From: PFJX01 sp964542455
Lineage (GTDB): Bacteria; Pseudomonadota; Gammaproteobacteria; Burkholderiales; Thiobacillaceae
Direction of reading: 5' to 3'
DNA: 64,000 bases
NCBI GenBank assembly: GCA_964542455.1
Contig: CAZIUC010000009.1
Coordinates: 1-64,000, forward strand
Positions 25,713 to 35,700 of this stretch are shown here, in pieces (the stretch's first letter is position 1; each line of letters starts with the position of its first letter). Both the position numbers and the translations under genes were made by a program. The notes beneath the pieces are model-generated. The model worked only from the letters and a program-made list of their open reading frames with translations, had not been told where the DNA came from and ran no database searches.

Positions 25713-27897
25713 TCACTGAGTCCTCCAACCGCGGCACGCGGCACGCGCTATAGAAATCATAGTATTCGATCGCCTCCAGAATGCCGCGCGCATAGCCGGC
25801 CTGGGCAAAGTAGATGCGCTCCACCTCGGCCAGGACGCGCAGTTCGTCGTTGTGGCGGTTGGCCACCACCACGGCCAGGGTGTTGCCACGCATCATGTCC
25901 TCATCCGAGCCGGAGCCCCCGGCGGCCAGGATGTGCTCCAAAGGAATGCCCCACTGGTCGGCGAACCAGCGCACGGCGAAGCCCTTGGAAGCGCGGATGG
26001 GCAACACGTCGAGGAACTGGCCGAAGGAGATGGTGGCGTTCACCGTCTGGTCACCCTGGTGCAGCAAGCGGTTGATCTCTTCCAGCGAGGGGGCCACCTG
26101 GGGATCGATGTAATAACTGATCTTGTAGCGACTCTGATCTTCCTTGGGTTGGCGCTTCAGTCCCGGCAGTTCGTCCAGGATGGCGCGTACCGCGGTGGGG
26201 GTCCAGAGGTGGTCGATATGCCGGGTCCAGGCCTGGTCCACGGCATATTCCGGCGCGAAGTGGATCTCTGAGCCGAGACTGGTGATGAGCACGTCCGGCA
26301 TCGGTATGCCGTAACGACGCATGACCTTGAGGGCGGACTCCAGGGAGCGGCCGGTGACGATGCCGAAGCTGGCGCATTTGCGATGTTCTCGTACCACCCG
26401 CACGAATTCCGCCAACGACTCCGGATCGCCCAGCAGATTCTGGTCCAGGTCGGTGAAGATGGCGCGATCGTGATACAGCATGGGACGGCGGCGTGGTGGC
26501 TTGCGGGCGGGGCCGCCGTGTTCCAGGAGCGGTTTCACGGCTTCGAGATAACGTTCGGCGTGGGCCTGCCATGAATAATGCTGTTGCACACCCCGCAAAC
26601 CCGCCTGTGCCAGATTTGCCCAGGTGTCCTTATCCCGCAGCACTTTCAGCAGGGCCACCGCCATCTCGTCGGGATTGAGAGGGTCGATCAGGTAACCATT
26701 GTGGCAGTTGCCAATGATGTCCCGCGGGCCGCCATCGAAGGTGGCGACGATAGGCAGGCTGCTGGCCGCCGCCTCGATCAGGGTCAGACCGAAAGGCTCG
26801 GTCAGCGCCGGGTTGACGAAGACGCCGCGCGAAGCCGCCGCCAGGCGATACAGCACCGGCACTTCATCGCGTTTATGGTGTTTCGGATAAGCCACCTTGC
26901 CATAGAGATCGTAACGATCGACATCCAGCAGCAGATCGCCCAGGACAGTCTGGGCACCGCTATCCAGATCACGAATGTCGTCGCGATTGCCGGCCACCAC
27001 CACCAGGTTGGCCAGTTCCTGAAGTTCCGACGATTCACCATAAGCCCGCACCAGAGTAGCGATGTTCTTGCGCTCGTCCGGACGGGACAGGGCCAGGATC
27101 ATGGGCTTGGCGGGGTTGCTGAGGAAGCGGGCCACTTCGCTGGCGATGGGCGCGCCCTGTTCGTCGCCCTTGGGCGGCATGAAGCACTTCAAGTCCGTGC
27201 CTGGTGGGATGACCCGCATTTGCTCCGGCTGATAGTGGTCGTATAGCCCGTACTGTTCCTCGATTTCGTTGGCGGTGGAGGCGATCACCAGCGTAGCCGA
27301 GCCCAGTGTCAGTTCCTCCGCTTCCACGCGCCGGGCCATGTGGTAGCGCTCCTCGATCACGTCCCGTTTCAGGCCCGAAGCGATCAGGCGACGGCGCTTC
27401 ACCCGGCCCAGGGAATGGCCGGTATGCATCAGGGGCACGCCCAACAGATTGGCCAGTCGCGTGCCGACATAGCCGGCATCGGCATAGTGGCTGTGGACGA
27501 TATCTGGGGTTAACCCCTCGGCACGCAGGAAAGCCAGGGCGTTGTCGGCGAAGGAATCCAGGTGATCCCAGAGTTCTTCCTTCCGGATATAGCCCTCGGG
27601 CCCGGCATCGATACGCACGATGCGGGCCTTGGGGCCAAGGGACTCGATGGGCTGGGCGTAGTCCGGACTCACCTGAGGATCCACCACGCGCCGAGTCATC
27701 AGGTCCACCCGGGCCACTCCGGGTAGTTCCGCCAGCGCGCGGGCCAGTTCCACCACATAGAGGGTTTGCCCACCGGTATCGGCATCCCGCCCCAACTCCA
27801 GGTTGGGGCCGCGGATAAGGCCGTGAACACTGATCAACAACAGATACAGGCCTCGATGGTCCGAGGACGATGGCTGCGTGGAGACGGAATGGTTCAT
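25705..27897 (-). CDS. sps: sucrose-phosphate synthase with C-terminal HAD domain
   Basis: 730 residues from ATG 27897 (GGAG upstream); an in-frame start at 27969 is less likely. The N-terminal GT-B glycosyltransferase domain (about 15-475) shows ISVHGLIRGPNLELGRDADTGGQT, VHSHYADAGYVG, LALSRPDERKNI and the donor-site NPALTEPFGLTLIEA. The C-terminal ~240 residues form a SPP-like HAD domain starting FTDLDQNLLGD; the motif is DLDxN instead of DxDxT, so this domain may be weak or inactive as a phosphatase. It joins UDP-glucose (or ADP-glucose) to fructose-6-phosphate. First gene of the operon; the upstream 400 bases hold a MITE-like repeat. Confidence 0.95.
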   Translation of the reverse strand: MNHSVSTQPSSSDHRGLYLLLISVHGLIRGPNLELGRDADTGGQTLYVVELARALAELPGVARVDLMTRRVVDPQVSPDYAQPIESLGPKARIVRIDAGPEGYIRKEELWDHLDSFADNALAFLRAEGLTPDIVHSHYADAGYVGTRLANLLGVPLMHTGHSLGRVKRRRLIASGLKRDVIEERYHMARRVEAEELTLGSATLVIASTANEIEEQYGLYDHYQPEQMRVIPPGTDLKCFMPPKGDEQGAPIASEVARFLSNPAKPMILALSRPDERKNIATLVRAYGESSELQELANLVVVAGNRDDIRDLDSGAQTVLGDLLLDVDRYDLYGKVAYPKHHKRDEVPVLYRLAAASRGVFVNPALTEPFGLTLIEAAASSLPIVATFDGGPRDIIGNCHNGYLIDPLNPDEMAVALLKVLRDKDTWANLAQAGLRGVQQHYSWQAHAERYLEAVKPLLEHGGPARKPPRRRPMLYHDRAIFTDLDQNLLGDPESLAEFVRVVREHRKCASFGIVTGRSLESALKVMRRYGIPMPDVLITSLGSEIHFAPEYAVDQAWTRHIDHLWTPTAVRAILDELPGLKRQPKEDQSRYKISYYIDPQVAPSLEEINRLLHQGDQTVNATISFGQFLDVLPIRASKGFAVRWFADQWGIPLEHILAAGGSGSDEDMMRGNTLAVVVANRHNDELRVLAEVERIYFAQAGYARGILEAIEYYDFYSACRVPRLEDSVNG

Positions 27898-28048
27898 GGC
27901 GGCGACTTCTCCTGGCCGACACGCCCAGTTGCGGGTGCCGGGGGCTGGCGATGGGTAAGGCCGAGGCATCGGAGAAGCAGAACTTCGGGGCCTCCGCGAT
28001 AGGGGTTATGGCTCGAATTCATGCTGTTTAGGGTAAACCGCGAAGGCC

Positions 28049-28286
28049 CGCCTTGGCAAAGGCGCTGCTCTCGTTGACTGGTGATGCGGTTAGCGTAGCG
28101 ACCCCCCCTTTGTCAAAGGGGGGCAGGGGGGATTTCTGAGGTGGCGGCTCAGGCAAACGTCGCTAAATCCCTGATGAAGCCCCTACCCTTCGGTACCTCA
28201 TTCCCCCTTTGGAAAAGGGGGAGGCCACCTCCTCGGGCGGCTTCTGTCGCATCCCCAGCTAACAAGAAAAGCGCCTAGGCAAAAAC
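28049..28286. repeat. MITE-like element, intergenic copy
   Basis: About 238 bases between sps and sucB. It shares most of its length with 56936-57173: GGTGATGCGGTT, a CCCCCCTTTGTCAAAGGGGGG palindrome, GGGGGGATTTCTGAGG, CGGCTCAGGCAAA, CATTCCCCCTTTGG and CCTCGGGCG occur in the same order. The ends are imperfect inverted repeats (TTGGCAAAGGCGC on the left; GCGCCTAGGCAAA on the right). No open reading frame of note inside. It is non-coding here and translated in the other copy. Confidence 0.88.
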
Positions 28287-28324
28287 CTCGCCTACCCGTC
28301 GCCGCCGACGTCGCCTTGCCGGCG

Positions 28325-29524
28325 TTACAACTCCAGCAGCAAGCGCGCCGGATCTTCCAGCGCGTCCTTCACCGCGCGCAGGAAACTCACCGCTTCGCGA
28401 CCGTCGACGATGCGGTGGTCGTAGGAAAGTGCCACATACATCATCGGGCGAATGACCACCTGGCCGTTTTCGGCGATGGGGCGATCCTGGATCTTGTGCA
28501 ACCCGAGCACACCTGACTGCGGCGGATTGAGGATGGGGGTGGAAAGCAGAGAGCCGAACACCCCACCGTTGGAGATGGTGAAGGTGCCGCCTTGCATTTC
28601 CTCCAGGGTGAGTTCCAGACTGTTGGCGCGGCGGCCGAAGTCGGCGATCTGTTTTTCCACCGCCGAAAACGACATGTGGTCGGCGTTGCGCAGGATGGGC
28701 ACCACCAGGCCGCGTTCCGAACTGACCGCGACCCCGATGTCGAAATAGTCGTGGTAGATGATGTCGCGCCCATCCACGCTGGCGTTGACCAGGGGATAGG
28801 CCTTGAGCGCCTGGCACGCCGCCTTGGTGAAGAACGACATGAAACCCAGCTTGACCCCGTGTTCCTTCTGGAAGCGTTCCTGGTAACGCGCGCGCAGGTC
28901 CATCACCGGCTGCATGTTGATCTCGTTGAACGTGGTCAATATGGCGGCCGTGTTCTGCGCCTCCTTCAGGCGTTCGGCGATGCGCTGGCGCAGGCGGCTC
29001 ATCTGCACATGGCGATCGTTGCGCTCCAGCGAATCGGCACAGGGCGGGCATGGCGGACATTTTCCGGCGGCGGCCGCCGCGAGCACGGCGGGCGCGACGG
29101 CTTGTGGCGACGGCGGCGCCTCCGCCTCATGGCGACCGATTTCACGGCGCTGCGAGGGAGGCAGCACGGCAGCCGGTTTTTCCGGAACGGGCGGGACGGC
29201 GGGCTTGACAGCGGCCTGGGGAGCGGATGGTGGCGCCGTGACAGGAACGGTCGCCGCCGCTGTGGCCGGGCTGTCCGTCGCGCCCGCTTCCGTGTCGATC
29301 AGCGCCAGAACCTCGCCCGATTTCACCTCACCGCCGACCGGCACACGAATTTCCACGAGTACGCCGTCGGCCGGCGCGGCCACTTCCAGGATCACCTTGT
29401 CGGTTTCCAGTTCGGTCAGGGTTTCATCGCGTTGCACCCGTTCGCCGGCCTGCTTGCGCCAGACCAGGAGAGAACCGCTCTGCACGGATTCGGACAATTC
29501 AGGCGTTTTCAGTTCGATCAGCAT
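28325..29524 (-). CDS. sucB: dihydrolipoyllysine succinyltransferase (2-oxoglutarate dehydrogenase E2), lacking an E3-binding domain
   Basis: About 399 residues from ATG 29524; a GTG three codons upstream is possible. Residues ~1-75 form the lipoyl domain with the lipoylated lysine in LETDKVILE. The C-terminal ~235 residues form the catalytic core (VQMSRLRQRIAERLKEAQNTAAI, TFNEINMQPVMDLR, active-site SYDHRIVDGREAV). The ~95-residue linker is Ala/Pro-rich and contains CPPCPPC. The peripheral subunit-binding domain that normally docks E3 there is not recognisable. No sucA or lpd is next to it, which is unusual, and it stands alone between a repeat and the giant gene. Confidence 0.9.
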   Translation of the reverse strand: MLIELKTPELSESVQSGSLLVWRKQAGERVQRDETLTELETDKVILEVAAPADGVLVEIRVPVGGEVKSGEVLALIDTEAGATDSPATAAATVPVTAPPSAPQAAVKPAVPPVPEKPAAVLPPSQRREIGRHEAEAPPSPQAVAPAVLAAAAAGKCPPCPPCADSLERNDRHVQMSRLRQRIAERLKEAQNTAAILTTFNEINMQPVMDLRARYQERFQKEHGVKLGFMSFFTKAACQALKAYPLVNASVDGRDIIYHDYFDIGVAVSSERGLVVPILRNADHMSFSAVEKQIADFGRRANSLELTLEEMQGGTFTISNGGVFGSLLSTPILNPPQSGVLGLHKIQDRPIAENGQVVIRPMMYVALSYDHRIVDGREAVSFLRAVKDALEDPARLLLEL

Positions 29525-29708
29525 GGCGGACACCCGGAAGAGGTTGATGCGCGGGGATTATAGGAAGTAAGCCCAGGTTTTGTGCGCTGCGATAAGCGTG
29601 AAATGCACCATGGAAGATGAAATGCGCGGGGCCTTCTTGCCAAGCAAAATAGCGTTCATAGAATGAGACAAGCATGTCCCGAATAACACGCTCCGCCTGG
29701 AGATCATC

Positions 29709-32700
29709 ATGCCTGGCCCCGCCACTTTCGCGCGCTTTCTGAGCGCCCTGTCGCTGGCATTTTTGCCGGCCTTGTTTATCCCTCAGCCCGTTCTCGCCGC
29801 GGATGGCTTGCGCGCCGACAACAGCGAAATCGCGGTTGGCGAGAGCACCACGATCCGCCTGAAGGGCGCCTCCGGTTGGTTCAAGACGCGCTGGCATGAC
29901 AGCCCGGACGGCGTCATCCGCTTCGACGACACGGGCAACGACGAAGCTCATGTCACCGCGCTCAAACCCGGCCGCGTAAGCATCACCGCCAAGGTGCTGG
30001 CGAGCAGCTACAGCCTCGACATCAAGGTGCTGGACGCCCCCGAAAAGCAGGATCCCAAGGGTGGCTGGCACACCAAGATCGAGGGCATGGCCAAGGTGCT
30101 GGGTTTCCCCGACACCCGCGCGCGCATCGTGCGCATGCTCGCCGAAGTGAATTCCGGCAGCCGCTCGCCACAGTCCTTCTATGCCGATCTGGCCAAGCTC
30201 CCCGCCACCATGTTCGACGTGATCGAGGTGCGCTCGAAGCTGGTGGACGGCAACCCCGCTTTCGCGCGTGATGTGCTGGGAACCACTCAGTCGGGGGGAG
30301 GCACGCCGGTGGAACAGGCCCTCCTCTCCTGGCGCCGCGCGCAGACGCTGTCCGCCATCGACGAGGTGGTGAAGCGCTTCGTCGAAGCCGGCCGGATGCC
30401 TAAAGACGGTTACTCGATGCTCATCTCCCACGTCGGCAAATGGGCCACGCAGGATTTGGACGCCCTCACCTTCACCGGCGACATCGACTTCAGTTTCGTC
30501 TGCAACGACGTGGAACTGGCCCAGGCGATGAAGGACGCCTACGCGGAAGTCATCAAGCGGCGCACCGGTCTTGATCCCATCGCGCTCGATTCCGTCGCCA
30601 CCGCGCATGGCAAGGCCGGCCTGGAGGTCTACATCGGCAAGCACGGCATGGCCTTCGCCGAGGAGCAGATGAAGATCAACCAACTGGTGGACATGAGCGA
30701 CGGCTCGAAGCGAAAGATCGAGTTCGAGGACGTGACACTGGGCCTCTCGATGGAACGGGCGATGGCGGAAACCTTCGGCAAGGAACCGCCCAAGCCGGCG
30801 GTCGACACCGAACCCGGACTGTCGATGGAAATGGTGCGCCACTTCGGCCATGACATCGTCAAGACCGGCATCTACGACATGAGCAACGCGGTGGTGAAAG
30901 CCGCGAAATACCTGGACCGCAGCTACAAATCGCTGGCCGCGTCCGGCGGCCAGCCGGCCGACGCCGATCTCGCCAAATTCGCCGCCGACATCACCGCCTG
31001 GGCCAACACCAAGCCGCAGTCGGCGGCCATCCGGGAAAGCATGGTCCAGCGCATCTCCGACTATCTCGGTTCCAGGCCGAAAGCGATATTCGACGAGGGC
31101 ACGCAAAAGCTGGTGCTGTCGCTCGATGCCGGCCAGATCGCCGCCTTCCACAATAAGGCCACCGAGGCCATGTGGAAGACCGTGGAACAGGGCTCGAACA
31201 CGCGCACCACGGAGATGGAAACCCGTCTGGCCGAACTCACCGAGCGCAAGCGGCGCGGCGACAACGTGGACGAAGATGTCGCCAGACTGAGAAAGGACAT
31301 GGCCGGGCTGGTCGACATGGTGGAAGCCGAGGTGAAGGCCTTCAAGGATGTCGAAGTGCCCAAAGTGGTGATCGACAACAACGCCAAGGTGAATCGGCTG
31401 ATTAGCGTGATGTCCGCCCGCTTCGGTACCAAGGTGCTGAGCGCGGAAGAACTCAAGGACAAGAAGTTCGTCGAGGAACTGCTCAAGGCCGAAGGCCAGC
31501 ACGGCAGCGAGGCGCGCCGCCAGATGACCGCCGGCTACATCATGGAACGCAGTCTGGACGCGCTGATGAAGAGTCCGGAAATCGCCATGTCCGGCGTCGA
31601 AAAAACCAATCAGATGCTCGATTTCATTGACGACGGCCTGCTCGGGTCGATCCGGGGCGAAACCGGCTTCAGTGATTTCGAAACGGAGATGAAGTTCATC
31701 CGCGCCGCCGCCGCCGACCCGAAAACCCGGCCCGGCGCGCTGAAGAGCCTGAACGCGCTGAAGAGCAAGGTCGCCCTCGGCGTCAAGGCCACCAACCAGT
31801 ACCTCAACCAGAAACTGCAAGCCACCGCCGCCGGCCGCCAGGGCATGAAGTTCATGATGGTCTACGGCTTGGTGGACGAGATGAAGTCCTACCGCGACGC
31901 CTTCGATCAGGACGGCTGGGGCGGCTTCGCCACCGAGATATTCCGTCGCCGCATCCCGCTCGGCTCCGCGGTGGAAGGCTATGTCATGGGCAACACCTAC
32001 CGCGCCGGCTGGGACGTGGTCACCACCCTGATTCCCCCACTTGCCCTGCCGGAAGCCGCCTGGGGCCTGGGCACCGCCATCGGCACCCAGACCAGGGCGA
32101 CCTACTGGAACGAACAGCTTTCCCTGTTCGTGGATTCGCTCTACGACAGCGCCACCTTCAAGCTGATCGAGATGGAACAGCACGACAAAGCCAAGGTGGG
32201 CGTGTATCGCCTGGTTTCGGTGAAATACCGTGGCATCCCCATCGACCTATCGCAATTTGCCGCCATGCAGAAAACCCAGGTGGACGCCCTGCGCGCACAG
32301 ATCGGCAAGGGCCGGCTCGATTGGGCGGCCTACAAACGGGAATTCCAGGGTCTCAGCAACTGGATGGAGGTGGATACCGTCCTGCAAAAAACCATCGCCG
32401 ACAGCGACCCCGGCCTGGCCTTGATCGAAGAGATGATGAACAACCCCAACGTCGGCCCGAAGCTCATGGATCGCCTGACCGAAAAAGGACTGGTGCGCTG
32501 GGAGGAAGTGAAACTCGGCTTCATCACCAACCTGATCAAACGCCTGGAAGACCGCAAGCAGGCCGATCAGGCCCTGGGCGCCGGCATGTTGCCGGACCTG
32601 TTCCTGGAATTGCGCCGCGCCGCCGCCGACCTGGAAATCGAGGAGGCCATGCTGCGCGCCCTCGATGCCGAGGTGGACACCAACAACCTGAAAGCCCTGA

Positions 32701-35700
32701 TGAACTGGCTATGGGAAGCCAAGCGCGACATCCAGGGCCAGGCGCCCACGGAAAGCGAGACCACGCGCGCGGCGCAGGTGGTGAAGCAGTATCTGGACAC
32801 CTACCAGGGCATCGTGAAATCGCGTGACTCACTGCTTGCCTCGTTGCCCGCCGTGGCGGCGAGGGACGGCGCCACCCGCTATCTCACCGGCGACCTGTTC
32901 CTGTCCGGGCGCGCCGCCGCCGACAAGGAAGCCAGTGATGTCTGGGTGAAGCACGTCAGCGCCTCGCTCAACGCCAGTGGCGACGCCCTGCTCGCGATCA
33001 AGAAGGAATATCTGCCCAACCTCGCCCTGGATGCCGACGACCAGCCCTATCTGGAACGCGTGTTCCCGCGCGAACTCTGGATGAAGCCATACAAGGACGC
33101 CGGCATCGCGCGCCAGAAAACCTGGCTGCTCGATCGCGCCATCGACCACGGCAAAGCACGCAACGCCATCCTCGACGAGTACAAGGCCTGGCTGGAAAAA
33201 CAAGCACCGGTACAACTCAGCGTCACCGTGCTCGACGCGCTGGACGGCGGGAAGCAGGTCGGCGGCGCATCCGGCGACCTCAAACCCACGGACATCCTGG
33301 GCAAACCCGGTACTGGCAAGGCCAGCGGAACCATTCTCGTATTCGGCGTGCCCAGCGGCCGCTATACCCTGACCATCAAGGCCCCCGGCTACGAGGATGC
33401 CAACCAGGACGTGTTGCTCGGCCGCGCCCTCGATCCCAAACCCACGCTCACGGTGAAGCTGACGCCGAGCGGCCGGAAAGACACGGGCGATCTCGCCCAG
33501 TTCATCGCCTCCGCGCTCAAGGCGCGCGACTGGAAAACCCTCGCCGACCGGCTCGATGCCGAGAAGAAGAGCGACCTCAAGACGCGCGACGTGGTCGCCT
33601 GGCAGGCCAATATCGACGCCCTCAACGAAGCCCTGCTGACCCTGAGGAAAGAACGCATGGAATGGGCGCTGGCCTGGCAAAGCTATATCGACGCGCTGAA
33701 CAACATCGACTCCAGCGTCTGGGACAAGCTCACTCGGCAGGTCGAGCAGAAACGCGGCGAAGTCGAGGAACGTTGCTGGAGCGGCGGCGGCTCCGGCGAA
33801 GACTCGAAAAAGCGCACGGAGCGTTGCCGGAAGGAAGGCCAGAAGTTCGAGGCAAGCTGTGTCGGCACCTGGCCCGATCAGCACTGGGAAGAAATGAAGC
33901 GCATCCGCATGGCGAAACAGGAACTGCCTGATGCCGTGCTCACCCTGCACAGCGCCGGTTACTTCACGCAGCGCGCCTGGTTCGAGGCGGTGGAAAAACT
34001 CACTGAAAAATACAAACTGCCCTTCCCCTACCCGAAACCCGTCACCCCGCGCCTGAAATACGCCCTGAGTTGCGCCAATGTCGATCTGGCCACGGGTAAA
34101 AAGGATCTGGATGACCTCTCCGCGATCAAGGTCACGGTAGCGGCGCCTAGCGCCAGCCTGCCCTTCGGCCAGTCCGTCACCCTCAACGCCAGCGCCAGCG
34201 GCGGCAAGTCGCCCTATAACTTTGCCTGGTCGAGCGGCGAGGGTGGCAACCTCGGTGGAACGCGCGTCAGCGTCACCCCGCGCTGGGCCGGCGAATGGAC
34301 GGTCACCGTCAGCGCCACGGATGCCGACGGCAAACGCGGCGAAGGCAGCGCCACCCTGCGCGTCAGTCCGGCGCGGGTGAAGTTGCAAGGCACGCAGCCC
34401 ACCGTGTTCTACGGCAGCGGCGCCACCCTCTCGCTGCCCGGCAAGGAACCGCCTCCACCCGCGCCCGACCCCTGCGCCGGACGCGGATATACCAGCCACA
34501 ACCCCTATGACGAATGCGCCACGGTCAGAATCGACCCGAGCAAAGCCGTTTCGGTCGCGCCGGGAGGCTACGACACCAACCGGCCCGCCGCTGTTTTCAA
34601 CCCCAACGTGGAATATGTCCCCCACCCGGATCGCGAATCGCCGCAACTCCCCAGCGGCGGCAAACAACAGGTGGTCTGGCAGGCGGAACCCGCCCTTAGC
34701 TTCAATCCGCCGACCAGCGGCGATGGCAAAACCAAGGTCAGCTACGAGCGCATGGGCGAGATCAAGCTGTGGTGCGAAATCCAGGAACAAGTGGAAGGCG
34801 TTTTCCATACCGTGGGCGAATGCGACCAGGAAACGGTCAAAGTCATCGCGCCGAAATTCAGCATCACCTTCACCCCGCCGGAAGGCCAGGGCCGTGTGGG
34901 GCAGGACATCCGCGCCAAGGTCGGCAGCCAGCCCGATGTCGCCGACAAGCTGATCGACTTCCGCTGGTTCGATCCGCCCTCCTCCAACCGCATGGAGCTG
35001 AGCACGAACGCGCGCGAGATCGGTTTCAAGCTCAAGGACGCCAAGCCGGTGGTGCTGAAAGCGCTGGCGCGAGTGCCCTATCACGGCGACGAAATCGCCG
35101 ACATCAGCGCCACCTACACCGGCCAGGTCTATCAGGTGAAAGCCTGGGCCGAGGAAGCCGGCACGCGGCCGATGATGTGGGACGCCAAGAAAGGCGGCCT
35201 GGTGCCGGTGCCGAAAGGCTCTTACGCCACTCATGAACGCATTCCGCTGCGCGCGGAAATCCAGGGCGGTGGCGCGCCCGCCGGCGTGCGCTGGAACTGG
35301 ACCGTGAACGAGGACACCACGATCTCCAACCCCATCTCGCAGACCCCCACGGTCTCGCGTTCCGCCGCCGGTGGCATCAGCGCCCACGTCGAAGCGCGCG
35401 ATGGCGAAGGCGCCCTGCTCGGCAGCGGCGACGTCAGCTTGAGTGTGATCGAGGTGCGCGACAGCCCACCCGCGCCCGCCAATCCGACACCCACCCTCAC
35501 CCCGGACAAGACCACGCTGGAACGCGGCCAGAGCGTCACCATCAAGGCCGAGGTCAACGGCGGCAAGGCGCCCTACAGCTACACCTGGCAAGGCGCCGGC
35601 GGCCATGGCGCGAGCGCGACCGCCACGCCGAGCAAGGCCGGCAACCACCAGGTCAGCGTCACCGTGCGCGACAGCAAGGGCAAGAGCGGCAACGCCAGCC

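Noticed and set aside
29499..32183. 894-codon reading frame on the minus strand
   Set aside because: It lies mostly antisense to the giant secreted protein gene and also overlaps sucB. Its translation is His/Gly/Leu-rich, as expected for a GC-rich shadow, and there is no ribosome site or domain.
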